Shown here: piece by piece, positions 1 through 9,211 of the stretch
Numbering within the stretch: position 1 is the first letter of the stretch
How the letters are laid out: the number at the start of each line of letters is the position of its first letter
Origin: Sphingobacterium sp. JB170
GTDB lineage: Bacteria > Bacteroidota > Bacteroidia > Sphingobacteriales > Sphingobacteriaceae
DNA length: 64,000 nucleotides
Direction of reading: 5' to 3'
Assembly: GCF_900163865.1 (NCBI RefSeq)
Contig: NZ_FUKU01000071.1
Span: forward strand, 124,001 to 188,000
The notes under the pieces: generated by a model
Database searches by the model: none
Told to the model about the DNA's origin: nothing
Seen by the model: only the letters and a program-made list of their open reading frames with translations
Position numbers and translations under genes: made by a program

Positions 1-1410
1 AATGGTATTCGTTCTACCTTTTTCGTGTAATGGTGTCGAAGAGGTATTGATCACGATCTGTCCGGATGCAACAAGGTTTTTTTCTTGTAGTAGGCGGTTC
101 ACATCTTGAACGGAGCCATCTGTACTTTCGAATTTTTCGTAGATAAACACGCGTACCCCCCACACTAGGCTTAATAGATTTAATAACTTCTTGTTACCGG
201 TAAAGACATAAATGTTCGTATTTGGTCGATAGCTTGAGATTTCAAATGCGGTGTATCCCGAGGAGGTCATTACAGCAATTGCCGAAGCAGCTGTGTCTTT
301 TGCCAGATGAATCGAGGAAGTACAAATTGCATCTGGAATTCGTGTTATTTTCGGATGAACACCATCTTTACGGCTATAGTAAGGATAAGAGGTTTGTTCC
401 ACGTGCGTAATGATTTTTGCCATCGTTTCGATTACAATCTCGGGAAATTCACCTACCGAAGTCTCACCACTTAGCATTACCGCATCTGCACCATCCAATA
501 CCGAGTTTGCGACATCGTTCACTTCTGCACGCGTAGGACGCGGTGTTGTAATCATACTCTCTAACATTTGCGTAGCAATGATAACGGGTTTTGATAAGTC
601 GCGGCATTTTTGTACGATCATTTTTTGAAGTACGGGAACTTCTTCCATAGGCATCTCCACCCCTAAGTCGCCACGAGCAACCATGATTGCATCTGTTGCT
701 TCAATGATTGCGTCGATGTTATCAATCGCTTCAGGTTTCTCTATTTTGGCGATAACCAGCGCGTGCGATCCTTTTTCTTTAATGATTTTTTTACACTGTA
801 TAATTTCTTCCGCTGTACGAACAAATGACATAGCTATCCAATCGGCATCATGCTCTAACGCAAAATTTAAGTTGTCAAGATCTTCTTCCGTTAAGGAAGG
901 AATTGAAACTTTCGTATTCGGTAGGTTAACACCTTTTCTGGACGTTAATATTCCGCCATGAACAACTTCACACTTAACCGTGTCTTTATGGTTTGTCTCT
1001 AGAACACGAAGTTGAAGTTTACCGTCGTCTAATAATATAATCTCGTTATCTTGAACGTCATTTGGGAAATTTTCGTAACTGATATAGATTCTTTTTTCGT
1101 CGCCGATTAATTCGCTCGTTGTGATCTCAATTTGTGAACCGTTTACTAAAAAAGCACCTCCTTCTTTCATTTTTCCAATACGGATTTTTGGTCCTTGCAA
1201 ATCTGCGAGGATACCTACGTTGAAAGGATTTTCTCTATTTATTTCCCGAATTGTGTTTATCACTTTTAGATGATCGTCTTGGCTTCCGTGAGAGAAGTTC
1301 AAACGACAAACATCCACACCCTTAGCGATCATATTGAGTAATATAGTCTTGTCCGCAGAAGCAGGACCAAGGGTTGCAACGATTTTCGTCTTTTTTTGAA
1401 TCTTATTCAT
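1..1410 (-). CDS. pyk: pyruvate kinase (3' end cut by the window edge)
   Basis: Catalyses the last glycolytic step, phosphoenolpyruvate plus ADP to pyruvate plus ATP, in the cytoplasm. Reading the minus strand from the ATG at 1410 gives about 470 residues with no stop, so only the last few residues are missing. Visible signatures are the N-terminal KIVATLGPAS strand (about residues 9-18), RLNFSHG (about 36-42), the PK signature with metal-binding glutamate VIAKIEKPE (about 219-227), MVARGDLGVE (about 243-252) and MLSGETSVG (about 312-320), followed by the C-terminal domain. It is a single gene reading away from the IPExxxVDY gene. A -7-like element lies about 65 bp upstream of the start. Identification is firm. 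Confidence 0.96.
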   Translation of the reverse strand, partial: MNKIQKKTKIVATLGPASADKTILLNMIAKGVDVCRLNFSHGSQDDHLKVINTIREINRENPFNVGILADLQGPKIRIGKMKEGGAFLVNGSQIEITTSELIGDEKRIYISYENFPNDVQDNEIILLDDGKLQLRVLETNHKDTVKCEVVHGGILTSRKGVNLPNTKVSIPSLTEEDLDNLNFALEHDADWIAMSFVRTAEEIIQCKKIIKEKGSHALVIAKIEKPEAIDNIDAIIEATDAIMVARGDLGVEMPMEEVPVLQKMIVQKCRDLSKPVIIATQMLESMITTPRPTRAEVNDVANSVLDGADAVMLSGETSVGEFPEIVIETMAKIITHVEQTSYPYYSRKDGVHPKITRIPDAICTSSIHLAKDTAASAIAVMTSSGYTAFEISSYRPNTNIYVFTGNKKLLNLLSLVWGVRVFIYEKFESTDGSVQDVNRLLQEKNLVASGQIVINTSSTPLHEKGRTNTI

Positions 1411-1474
1411 TTACAGTGTTTTATTTTGTGTTTTTCTTGTGTTGTTCGCTATTGTTTCAAAACAAATGCTACTG

Positions 1475-1482
1475 CAAAAATA
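1475..1482 (-). promoter_or_regulatory. candidate -7 element for pyk
   Basis: On the minus strand this reads TATTTTTG, a full match to the Bacteroidota -7 consensus TAnnTTTG. It would start transcription about 60 bases upstream of the pyk ATG. No convincing TTTG is seen at the -33 distance, so support is moderate. Confidence 0.4.
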
Positions 1483-1546
1483 GCAATATGTTCTTTAACT
1501 TAGTTTTATCTCTGTGTAAAATTTACACTTTGTTAGAGCTAAGTTA

Positions 1547-2053
1547 CTAAAAAATAAGATTTTCTTTTGATTTTAATGACGTAGGATCTAATTCTTTTGT
1601 AAGAATAACCTCCTTGACATCCTTAATTTGGTCCATTAGTTTTTGTAAATCGTCTTTGTCAATATAATGCTTAATAAGCATAAAATAATCAAAATTTGGT
1701 AGCTCGGGTATTAAATAGCCGCCGTCAACACTACGATTGTTTAGGAGGTAATATTCGTATTCGAAGTGGGTATCACAGTAACGATAAATGGAGAAATAGT
1801 TCTTATCCACTGTTTTTTGCTTCCGCTTTTCAAATACAATATGATAGTCCATCTCCTCCTGGTCTTTTACTTTTACATACCCTTTGTGGTCAAGATAATC
1901 TTCTTTACCTCGAACAAAAGCGAGTCCTGTTTGTTTAAAAATGAAATGGCACAATCGGTAGTCCCGCAACGATGAACTAATACCAACTAACACAAAGTCT
2001 AGTTCCAGGTCGAAGTCGAGATCTAGGATTAAATGTTTTTTAGTAACGCTCAC
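1547..2053 (-). CDS. IPExxxVDY family protein
   Basis: A small cytoplasmic protein of a family found in Bacteroidota and named after a conserved motif; its function is unknown. Here the motif reads IPELPNFDYF in the C-terminal third. The open frame runs upstream to a TTG at 2122, but the family normally begins just before the acidic strand that here reads LDLDFDLELDFVLVGI. I therefore chose the GTG at 2053, giving 168 residues; the TTG would add 23 residues rich in hydrophobics with no family resemblance. The segment SSLRDYRLCHFIFKQTGLAF, typical of the family, follows. It lies between pyk (same strand) and the acpP promoter (opposite strand). The family call is good, the start is uncertain. 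Confidence 0.8.
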   Translation of the reverse strand: MSVTKKHLILDLDFDLELDFVLVGISSSLRDYRLCHFIFKQTGLAFVRGKEDYLDHKGYVKVKDQEEMDYHIVFEKRKQKTVDKNYFSIYRYCDTHFEYEYYLLNNRSVDGGYLIPELPNFDYFMLIKHYIDKDDLQKLMDQIKDVKEVILTKELDPTSLKSKENLIF

Positions 2054-2251
2054 AGTTTTAGAAATTAAATTCGAAAATAGCAAAAATTCGGGTAATTGAC
2101 AGATTTTTATCTTTAATTTCAACTAGAGTTGAAAGTTCTTGCTAGATAAAAATAAAATCGTTAATATTGGGTATTTGCATGATGGCCACGGTTTTTTTCG
2201 GACGAAGCCAGGGTGAAAACGTTCTTATTTCAAATCTTTAAACTGAAAAGG

Positions 2252-2282
2252 TTTGATAATTGGGGAAATTTATTTTTCTTTG
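2252..2282 (+). promoter_or_regulatory. promoter of acpP-fabF
   Basis: TTTG at 2252-2255, a 19-bp spacer, then TTTCTTTG at 2275-2282 (seven of eight matches to TAnnTTTG). The expected transcript start near 2286 gives a leader of about 30 bases before the acpP ATG. It also shows that the longer open frame beginning at 2253 cannot be the true acpP start, because that start would lie in the promoter. Confidence 0.65.
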
Positions 2283-2315
2283 CACAGATTTATTAAACAA
2301 TTAAACTATAAAATC

Positions 2316-2555
2316 ATGTCAGATATCGCATCAAGAGTAAAAGCAATTATCGTTGAGAAGTTAGGTGTAGACGAAAACGAGGTGACACCAGAGGCTTCAT
2401 TCACGAATGATTTAGGTGCAGACTCGCTTGATACAGTTGAGTTGATCATGGAATTCGAAAAAGAATTTAACGTAGCTATTCCAGATGATCAAGCTGAAAA
2501 CATCAGTACAGTAGGTCAAGCTATCTCTTATTTAGAAAAGAACGTTAATAACTAA
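2316..2555 (+). CDS. acpP: acyl carrier protein
   Basis: Carries the growing acyl chain on 4'-phosphopantetheine during type II fatty acid synthesis. The 79-residue acidic protein has the attachment motif LGADSLDTVEL with Ser37 as the modified residue. The ATG at 2316 is preferred over an upstream in-frame start at 2253 because the latter would add 21 non-family residues and sits in the promoter. fabF follows after 22 bp, the usual acpP-fabF pairing. Confidence 0.97.
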   Translation: MSDIASRVKAIIVEKLGVDENEVTPEASFTNDLGADSLDTVELIMEFEKEFNVAIPDDQAENISTVGQAISYLEKNVNN

Positions 2556-2577
2556 TTTATTAGGCCAAACATATTTA

Positions 2578-3831
2578 ATGGAGCTTAAAAGAGTAGTTGT
2601 AACAGGGTTAGGCGCTCTTACACCGTTGGGTAATACCGTTTCCAGTTATTGGGAAGGATTAATTAACGGTGTGAGTGGCGCTGCTCCTATTACGCATTTC
2701 GATGCATCAAAATTTAAGACCCAATTCGCTTGTGAAGTGAAGGGATTTGATCCACATGATTTTATGGATCGTAAGGAGGCTCGCAAAGTCGATCCTTTTG
2801 TTCAGTACGCGATCGCTTCAACCGATGAAGCCGTGAAAGATGCTGGACTGGAATTTGAAAAGCTTGATACCAATCGCATCGGAGTGATTTGGGGTTCGGG
2901 CATTGGCGGTTTAAAAACATTTTTAGACGAGGTCGTCAATTACGCGAAGGGCGATGGTACGCCGCGTTTTAATCCATTTTTTATTCCGAAGATGCTCGTT
3001 GATATCGCGCCTGGACACATTTCGATGCGTCATGGACTACGCGGCCCTAATTTTTCGGCCGTTTCTGCTTGTGCTTCCTCGACCAATGCAATGATCGATG
3101 CTTTCAATTATATCCGTATGGGTGTAGCTGATTGTATTATCACTGGTGGTTCTGAAGCTACAATTAATGAAGCCGGTATCGGAGGGTTCAATGCGATGCA
3201 CGCTCTGTCGACACGGAATGATGACCCTACAACCGCATCTCGACCTTTTGATAAAGATCGGGACGGATTTGTTTCCGGAGAAGGCTCTGGGGCTATCATT
3301 TTAGAAAGCTTAGAACATGCCTTAGCACGAGGTGCTAAGATATATGCTGAGGTAGCGGGTGGTGGAATGAGTGCGGATGCGTTTCATGTGACGGCTTCAC
3401 ATCCGGAAGGATTGGGAGCTAAATTAGCAATGAGCAAGGCGATAGGTGATGCCAATATGACATATGCCGACGTCGATTACATCAATGTACACGGTACCTC
3501 GACCCCAGTCGGCGATATCAGTGAGAGTCGTGCGATCAGAGATTTATTTGGTGAGGATGCGTACAACTTGAATATAAGTTCTACAAAATCTATGACCGGT
3601 CATCTACTTGGAGCTGCCGGCGCTATCGAAGCTATTGCTTCAATTTTATCGGTAAAGAATGATATCGTTCCTCCGACAATCAACCATTTTACGGATGATC
3701 AGGAGATTGATAACAAACTTAATTTTACATTTAACACAGCGCAAAAGCGAGTGGTCAATGCAGCCTTAAGCAATACATTTGGTTTTGGTGGGCACAACGC
3801 GTCGGTTGTTGTTAAAAAGTATCGTTCTTAA
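2578..3831 (+). CDS. fabF: beta-ketoacyl-ACP synthase II
   Basis: Condenses malonyl-ACP with acyl-ACP in the elongation cycle of fatty acid synthesis. The 417-residue length is typical. The active-site cysteine is Cys165 (VSACASSTNAM), with the two catalytic histidines His305 (NVHGTSTPVGD) and His342 (TGHLLGAAGA) and the conserved Lys337. It is co-transcribed with acpP and followed by a strong hairpin at 3871-3901. Confidence 0.97.
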   Translation: MELKRVVVTGLGALTPLGNTVSSYWEGLINGVSGAAPITHFDASKFKTQFACEVKGFDPHDFMDRKEARKVDPFVQYAIASTDEAVKDAGLEFEKLDTNRIGVIWGSGIGGLKTFLDEVVNYAKGDGTPRFNPFFIPKMLVDIAPGHISMRHGLRGPNFSAVSACASSTNAMIDAFNYIRMGVADCIITGGSEATINEAGIGGFNAMHALSTRNDDPTTASRPFDKDRDGFVSGEGSGAIILESLEHALARGAKIYAEVAGGGMSADAFHVTASHPEGLGAKLAMSKAIGDANMTYADVDYINVHGTSTPVGDISESRAIRDLFGEDAYNLNISSTKSMTGHLLGAAGAIEAIASILSVKNDIVPPTINHFTDDQEIDNKLNFTFNTAQKRVVNAALSNTFGFGGHNASVVVKKYRS

Positions 3832-3870
3832 ATGTCTATTTTAAGAAGATAATTTAGTTACAATGAAATA

Positions 3871-3910
3871 AATAGGTAGCTTCGATGAGAAGCTGCCTAT
3901 TCCTTATTTA
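3871..3910 (+). terminator. terminator-like hairpin after fabF
   Basis: A 13-bp stem (3871-3883 with 3889-3901, one G-T pair) closed by a 5-base loop and followed by a T-rich tail. It ends the acpP-fabF unit. The upstream in-frame ATG of the rnc frame (3885) lies in the loop of this hairpin, which argues against that start. Confidence 0.7.
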
Positions 3911-3920
3911 TATATTTGGA

Positions 3921-4673
3921 ATGCCTTTCTCAAGGATATATTATTTGTACTTTTCTCCGCATAAGGCTTACGTGCGTAAGCTTAAGAATATACTCGGATT
4001 TGTGCCCGGTAATCTTAACTTATATAAGTTGGCTTTTCGGCATAAGTCGGTAGCGAAAAATATTAAAGATGGGGCAAAAAATAGTAACGAGCGTTTAGAG
4101 TTTCTCGGCGACGCTGTTTTGGGTTCTGTTGTGGCTGAGTTGCTATTTAAGTTATACCCCTATCGCGACGAGGGGTTCTTGACCGAACTGCGTTCAAAAA
4201 TTGTTAGCCGTGCCAACCTAAATCAACTCTCGCGAAAGTTGGGTTTTAATGAATTTATCGAATACGATGCACGGATGATCAGTTATCCCAACAAGCAAAG
4301 CTCGCTGCTCGGTGATGCCTTTGAGGCTGTGGTGGGAGCAGTATACGTCGATCGGGGGTATCGGTTTACAAAAGAGTTCTTATTGACGCGTATTATCAAA
4401 CCACATGTGGATATACATATGCTGGAGGTTACTGAAACCAATTTTAAGAGCCGGCTGATAGAATGGTGTCAGCATTACGGTAAAGAAGTTCAGTTTGTGC
4501 ACATCGATAATGCTCCCGATGAGTCTGCCAAACTTTTTACGGTTGAAGTACGCGTGGCAGGCGAGGTTTGTGGGCTTGGTCGGGATTTTAATAAGAAAAG
4601 TGCCGAGAAGCTGGCGGCCGAAGAGGCCTGTGGGTTTCTTAAAGTTTTTGATACCGAAGATATCGCTCGTTAA
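3921..4673 (+). CDS. rnc: ribonuclease III
   Basis: Cleaves double-stranded RNA in rRNA precursor and mRNA processing. The 250-residue protein has the RNase III signature NERLEFLGDAVL (about residues 56-67) with its acidic catalytic residues, and a C-terminal double-stranded RNA binding domain (about 175-245) ending in KKSAEKLAAEEA. The ATG at 3921 was chosen: it gives the N-terminus MPFSRIYYLYFSPHKAYV seen in relatives, whereas the ATG at 3885 lies inside the preceding terminator hairpin. A TATATTTG element at 3911-3918 abuts this start. Confidence 0.93.
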   Translation: MPFSRIYYLYFSPHKAYVRKLKNILGFVPGNLNLYKLAFRHKSVAKNIKDGAKNSNERLEFLGDAVLGSVVAELLFKLYPYRDEGFLTELRSKIVSRANLNQLSRKLGFNEFIEYDARMISYPNKQSSLLGDAFEAVVGAVYVDRGYRFTKEFLLTRIIKPHVDIHMLEVTETNFKSRLIEWCQHYGKEVQFVHIDNAPDESAKLFTVEVRVAGEVCGLGRDFNKKSAEKLAAEEACGFLKVFDTEDIAR

Positions 4674-4685
4674 AGCAATCTTATG

Positions 4686-4716
4686 TTTCTGTTTTCATCA
4701 GGATGTCTTACCTTTG
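4686..4716 (+). promoter_or_regulatory. promoter of hisS, apparently leaderless
   Basis: TTTC at 4686-4689, a 19-bp spacer and TACCTTTG at 4709-4716, a full match to the -7 consensus. Only four bases separate it from the ATG at 4721, so the transcript should begin at or next to the start codon. Confidence 0.65.
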
Positions 4717-4720
4717 CGGT

Positions 4721-6103
4721 ATGGCAAATATTAAACCCTCATTAGCTAAAGGTACGCGTGATTTTTCACCGTTGGAGATGGAAAAACGCAACCATATATT
4801 TAATACCTTACGTACTATTTTTGCTAAATTTGGTTATAGCGAAATTCAAACGCCAACTTTTGAGAATTTAAACACCCTGACCGGAAAGTACGGCGAGGAG
4901 GGCGATAAGTTAATTTTTAAAATCCTTAATTCAGGAGACTATCTTTTGAAATCTCCATCGGATTTACTAGAACAGAAGCACTCTAATAAACTCGTGCCCT
5001 ATATTTCGGAAAAAGCCTTACGCTACGATTTGACTGTGCCTTTTGCACGGTACGTGGTAATGCATCAACACGAAATCGCACTCCCTTTTAAACGCTTCCA
5101 AATTCAACCCGTATGGCGGGCAGATCGTCCTCAACGCGGGCGATATCGCGAGTTTTACCAGTGTGATGTTGACGTGGTAGGCTCTTCTTCCTTACTCAAT
5201 GAAGCGGAATTCATACTTATTTATAACGAAGCGTTGTTGGCGCTCGGTTTAACGGATTTTACCATAAAGATAAATAACCGGAAAATTCTTTCCGGAATTG
5301 CTGAGGTGATTGGTAAACCCGGGCTTATCGTCGATATGACCGTGGCGATCGATAAATTGGATAAGATAGGCTTGGATGGGGTTAATAAGGAACTTTTGAC
5401 ACGAGGTTTTAACGAACAAGATGTCGCGCTTTTGCAGCCTATTATTTTACTTCAGGGAAATAATAAGGATAAATTAGCGGCCATCAAAGAAATGTTATCA
5501 GGATCTCCGACCGGTTTACGGGGCGTAAAGGAAATTGAAGACGTGTTTAGTTTATTAGATTCTTTTGGCAAAGCTGATTTGTTGGAAGGCGTGGTGGAGG
5601 TAGATATAACACTTGCACGCGGTTTAAACTATTATACCGGTTGTATTTTTGAAGTAAAAACTAATGAAGTGGCAATGGGTAGCATCGGCGGCGGGGGTCG
5701 CTACGATGACTTGACAGGAATGTTCGGACTAAAGGATCTTACTGGTGTGGGCGTTTCCTTCGGAGCGGACCGGATCTACGACGTATTGGACGAGCTTGGG
5801 CTATTTCCTGTTGCTGGCGAAGGTACGACAAGCGTACTGATCGTGAATTTTGATGACTCGTACGTTAAACACACACTTCCACTTTTGGCAGCATTACGTG
5901 AGCAAGGTATTGCTGCAGAATTATATCCAGCCGCAGCAAAACTGAAAAAGCAAATGAGCTATGCGGACGGTAAAGGCGTTCCGTATGTCGTGCTCGTAGG
6001 GGAGGAGGAAATCTCATCTGGCATTTATTCGGTAAAGGACATGGCTAGCGGAGAGCAGCGTAGTCTTACGTTCGCAGATTTAATTAATTTGATTAAAAAA
6101 TAG
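4721..6103 (+). CDS. hisS: histidyl-tRNA synthetase
   Basis: Charges tRNA-His with histidine (class II synthetase). The protein is 460 residues from the chosen ATG. Motifs seen are the N-terminal KGTRDFSP, motif 2 around RFQIQPVWRADRPQRGRYRE, the histidine-specific NYYTGCIFEV, and motif 3 around GVGVSFGADRIYD, followed by the C-terminal anticodon-binding domain. An ATG six codons upstream (4703) is rejected because it falls within the promoter. The gene stands alone between rnc and pdhA. Confidence 0.97.
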   Translation: MANIKPSLAKGTRDFSPLEMEKRNHIFNTLRTIFAKFGYSEIQTPTFENLNTLTGKYGEEGDKLIFKILNSGDYLLKSPSDLLEQKHSNKLVPYISEKALRYDLTVPFARYVVMHQHEIALPFKRFQIQPVWRADRPQRGRYREFYQCDVDVVGSSSLLNEAEFILIYNEALLALGLTDFTIKINNRKILSGIAEVIGKPGLIVDMTVAIDKLDKIGLDGVNKELLTRGFNEQDVALLQPIILLQGNNKDKLAAIKEMLSGSPTGLRGVKEIEDVFSLLDSFGKADLLEGVVEVDITLARGLNYYTGCIFEVKTNEVAMGSIGGGGRYDDLTGMFGLKDLTGVGVSFGADRIYDVLDELGLFPVAGEGTTSVLIVNFDDSYVKHTLPLLAALREQGIAAELYPAAAKLKKQMSYADGKGVPYVVLVGEEEISSGIYSVKDMASGEQRSLTFADLINLIKK

Positions 6104-6212
6104 AGAAGCGATCCGTTGTTGCTGGTAACGTGATAAAAATGAAATTATATATTATTCTGACAAAAAGCTGAATTCGTGCCGAAATTATATCCAAAATATC
6201 GTTATAATTGAT

Positions 6213-6220
6213 TAGATTTG
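6213..6220 (+). promoter_or_regulatory. candidate -7 element for pdhA
   Basis: TAGATTTG matches TAnnTTTG and lies 34 bp before the pdhA ATG. No clear TTTG is present at the -33 distance. Confidence 0.45.
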
Positions 6221-6254
6221 TGCTCGGATAAGTTAAGAAATTCAATTCATTAAA

Positions 6255-7250
6255 ATGAGTTCAACACCTATAACAAAAGAAACATATTTAGAGTGGTATA
6301 AATCTATATTGCTCATGCGTAAGTTCGAGGAAAAGTCTGGACAATTATATGGACAGCAAAAAATCCGTGGATTTTGTCATTTGTACATCGGTCAAGAGGC
6401 TGTAATGGCCGGAACCATGTCTGTTATTAAGCCTGAAGATTCTATCATTACCGCGTACAGAGACCACGCTCATGCATTAGCAAAAGGGGTGTCTGCAAAT
6501 GCGTGCATGGCAGAAATGTTTGGGAAATCGACGGGCTGCTCGAAAGGAAAAGGTGGATCAATGCACTTCTTCTCGAAAGAGCACAAGATGATGGGTGGCC
6601 ATGGTATCGTCGGTGGACAAATACCTTTGGGTGCTGGTATCGCGTTTGCTGAAAAGTACTTGGGTACAAACAACGTTAATATTTGCTATATGGGTGACGG
6701 AGCTGTGCGTCAAGGGGCATTTAATGAAACCTTGAACATGGCGATGACTTGGCAGCTTCCTGTTGTTTTCGTTTGTGAAAACAACGGTTATGCGATGGGT
6801 ACTTCAGTAGAACGTACAACAAATATGCTCGATATCTACAAGATGGGACACGGCTTCGATATGCCGAGTTCTGCTGTTGATGGAATGGATGTTGTTGCCG
6901 TGCACAATGCAATGGATGAGGCTGTTCAACGTGCACGTTCAGGAGAGGGACCTACCTTTTTGGAAATTCGTACATACCGCTACAAAGGACACTCGATGTC
7001 CGACCCAGCGAAATACCGAACCAAAGACGAATTGCAAGAGTATAAAGGAAGAGATCCATTATTGTCTACCAAAGCGGCAATCGTGGAAAATAATTACGCT
7101 GACGAAGCGTGGTTTGCCGAGGCAGATGCAGAAGTCAAAAAGATTGTGGAAGATGCAGTTAAATTTGCTGAAGAATCGCCTTATCCGGATGCTTCTGAAA
7201 TTTATAAGGATATATATGTCCAAGAGGACTATCCTTTCATAATGGATTAA
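6255..7250 (+). CDS. pdhA: pyruvate dehydrogenase E1 component, alpha subunit
   Basis: Thiamine-diphosphate-dependent decarboxylase subunit of the pyruvate dehydrogenase complex. The 331-residue protein has the ThDP-binding motif from GDG (147-149) to NN (176-177) and the phosphorylation-loop-like stretch YRYKGHSMSDPAKYR. Its partner beta subunit is not adjacent: the next gene is the E2 subunit, 45 bp downstream, so the E1-beta gene must lie elsewhere. The alpha-only length fits the heterotetrameric E1 type. Confidence 0.95.
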   Translation: MSSTPITKETYLEWYKSILLMRKFEEKSGQLYGQQKIRGFCHLYIGQEAVMAGTMSVIKPEDSIITAYRDHAHALAKGVSANACMAEMFGKSTGCSKGKGGSMHFFSKEHKMMGGHGIVGGQIPLGAGIAFAEKYLGTNNVNICYMGDGAVRQGAFNETLNMAMTWQLPVVFVCENNGYAMGTSVERTTNMLDIYKMGHGFDMPSSAVDGMDVVAVHNAMDEAVQRARSGEGPTFLEIRTYRYKGHSMSDPAKYRTKDELQEYKGRDPLLSTKAAIVENNYADEAWFAEADAEVKKIVEDAVKFAEESPYPDASEIYKDIYVQEDYPFIMD

Positions 7251-7295
7251 TAACGATTAGCTTACTTTAACTCAAAGATATAATCTACTATACAA

Positions 7296-8945
7296 ATGGC
7301 TGAAGTAGTAAGAATGCCGAAAATGAGCGACACCATGACCGAAGGTGTAATAGCTAAATGGCACAAAAAAGTCGGTGACAAGGTAAACTCTGGCGATCTT
7401 ATCGCTGAAGTCGAGACGGATAAAGCAACCATGGACTTCGAGTCCTACCAAGAAGGTGTATTGCTATATATCGGTCCTAAAGAAGGTGAAGCTGTTGCAA
7501 TTGACGCGGTTATAGCGGTTCTAGGTGAAGAGGGCGAAGACTATAAAGCGCTCTTAGAAGAAGGCGATTCGGAACCCGAAAAGCCTGCAGATGAGAAAAC
7601 AGAAGATTCTGCCGAGCAAACGGAAGATGCTCCAGCGGGTGAAGCTGTTACACCTGAAGAACTTGATTGTACGGTTATCACGATGCCTTTGCTTAGTGAT
7701 ACGATGACCGAAGGGGTTATTGCTCAATGGAACTTTAAAGTTGGCGATACAATCAAATCGGATGACGCGATTGCCGATGTAGAGACGGATAAGGCGACAA
7801 TGGAGGTAACTGCATACGCTGACGGCACGTTGTTATATATAGGGTTGGAAGCGGGTCAAGCGGCTAAAGTAAACGACATTATTGCAATTGTAGGGCCTGC
7901 TGGTACAGATGTTACCCCACTTATAAATCAAAAGACAAACACCAGCGCTGCAGATAAACCGAAGGCCGATGCACCGAAAGATGATGCGCCGAAAGCCGAA
8001 GCTACAGCTGATATCTCGTCTAACAAATCGACGGATTCCTCGAGTGACGATTCTCGTGTGAAAGCTTCACCTTTAGCTCGTAAAATTGCGAAGGAGAAAG
8101 GTATCGATTTGAATGATGTTCAAGGTTCAGCAGATGGTGGGCGTATTATTAAGAAAGACGTAGAAAGTTTTGTGCCTAAAGCTAAAGCGGAATCTTCGCC
8201 AGTGGCAGATGCTAGTGCGCCGACGGAAAGCAAATCAATTTCAATTCCGCAATATATAGGGGAAGAGAAATATACCGAGCAAAAAGTTTCGCAAATGCGT
8301 AAAACAATTGCTCGTCGCTTAGGTGAGTCGTTGTATACGGCACCACATTTCTATTTGACTATTTCTATTGATATGGATAGTGCAATCGCTGCGCGTGGTC
8401 AGATCAATACTGTAGCACCCGTAAAAGTTTCTTTCAACGACCTTGTGATTAAAGCCGTAGCCGTTGCCCTGAAAAAGCACCCAGCAGTGAACTCATCATG
8501 GAAGGGTGATATGATTCGTTTTAACGAACATGTCAACGTTGGTGTAGCAATGGCTGTGGAGGATGGCTTACTAGTGCCAGTTGTGCGGTTTGCTGATGGG
8601 AAATCACTTTCTCATATCTCTGCAGAAGTTAAAGAATACGGACAGAAAGCGAAAGCGAAGAAATTGCAGCCCGCTGATTGGGAAGGTTCTACCTTCACCG
8701 TTTCCAATTTAGGTATGTTTGGTATTGACGAATTCACATCGATCATTAATTCTCCTGATGGAGCGATCTTATCGGTTGGTGCTATTCAACAGGTGCCGGT
8801 TGTAAAAGACGGTGCTGTTGTTCCTGGTAATGTTATGAAATTAACACTAGGATGTGACCATCGTGTGGTCGATGGAGCAACTGGGGCTGCATTTTTACAA
8901 ACATTAAAAGGTTTGTTGGAAGCGCCTATTCGTTTGCTTGCATAA
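7296..8945 (+). CDS. pdhC: dihydrolipoamide acetyltransferase, E2 of pyruvate dehydrogenase
   Basis: Core subunit that transfers the acetyl group from lipoamide to CoA. Order of domains in 549 residues: lipoyl domain 1 (about 2-80, lipoyl-lysine Lys43 in ETDKATM), acidic linker, lipoyl domain 2 (about 125-200, Lys166 in ETDKATM), an Ala/Pro/Asp/Lys-rich linker, a peripheral subunit-binding domain (about 256-292) and the catalytic domain with the DHRVVDG motif (His522). The gene follows pdhA by 45 bp and is closed by a strong terminator. Confidence 0.96.
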   Translation: MAEVVRMPKMSDTMTEGVIAKWHKKVGDKVNSGDLIAEVETDKATMDFESYQEGVLLYIGPKEGEAVAIDAVIAVLGEEGEDYKALLEEGDSEPEKPADEKTEDSAEQTEDAPAGEAVTPEELDCTVITMPLLSDTMTEGVIAQWNFKVGDTIKSDDAIADVETDKATMEVTAYADGTLLYIGLEAGQAAKVNDIIAIVGPAGTDVTPLINQKTNTSAADKPKADAPKDDAPKAEATADISSNKSTDSSSDDSRVKASPLARKIAKEKGIDLNDVQGSADGGRIIKKDVESFVPKAKAESSPVADASAPTESKSISIPQYIGEEKYTEQKVSQMRKTIARRLGESLYTAPHFYLTISIDMDSAIAARGQINTVAPVKVSFNDLVIKAVAVALKKHPAVNSSWKGDMIRFNEHVNVGVAMAVEDGLLVPVVRFADGKSLSHISAEVKEYGQKAKAKKLQPADWEGSTFTVSNLGMFGIDEFTSIINSPDGAILSVGAIQQVPVVKDGAVVPGNVMKLTLGCDHRVVDGATGAAFLQTLKGLLEAPIRLLA

Positions 8946-8973
8946 TCCTCGTAAAAATATAATATAGACAAGG

Positions 8974-9007
8974 AAGCCCTTTGGAGAAAATCTAAAGGGC
9001 TTTTTTA
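8974..9007 (+). terminator. rho-independent terminator after pdhC
   Basis: A 9-bp perfect stem (8974-8982 with 8994-9002) with an 11-base loop, running directly into a T tract. Confidence 0.85.
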
Positions 9008-9138
9008 GTTTATTGTTTGTCAATCGATGAACCTATTGACTCCCAGTTAGGTCGTACATTAACAATGAGTTAACATTTTCGATACTTTACCTTGCACGCA
9101 CTCCTTAGAAATGTATCCAATATGTTAACTGTGTTTAA

Positions 9139-9169
9139 GTTGATTTTTCGTGTAATTAATATTATTTTG
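9139..9169 (+). promoter_or_regulatory. candidate promoter of the serine-hydrolase gene
   Basis: GTTG at 9139-9142, a 19-bp spacer and TTATTTTG at 9162-9169 (seven of eight to the consensus), about 43 bp before the GTG start. Confidence 0.4.
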
Positions 9170-9211
9170 CCACAATCAACAAGAGTTTTATAGAATATTT
9201 GATTCCATATA

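Noticed and set aside
6877..7242. 121-codon plus-strand frame inside pdhA
   Set aside because: Second frame of a well-conserved gene; no start context and no family resemblance.
9007..9211. Search for a gene or RNA in the gap before the serine hydrolase
   Set aside because: Only a weak promoter-like pair was found; no frame, repeat or stable stem that I can support.
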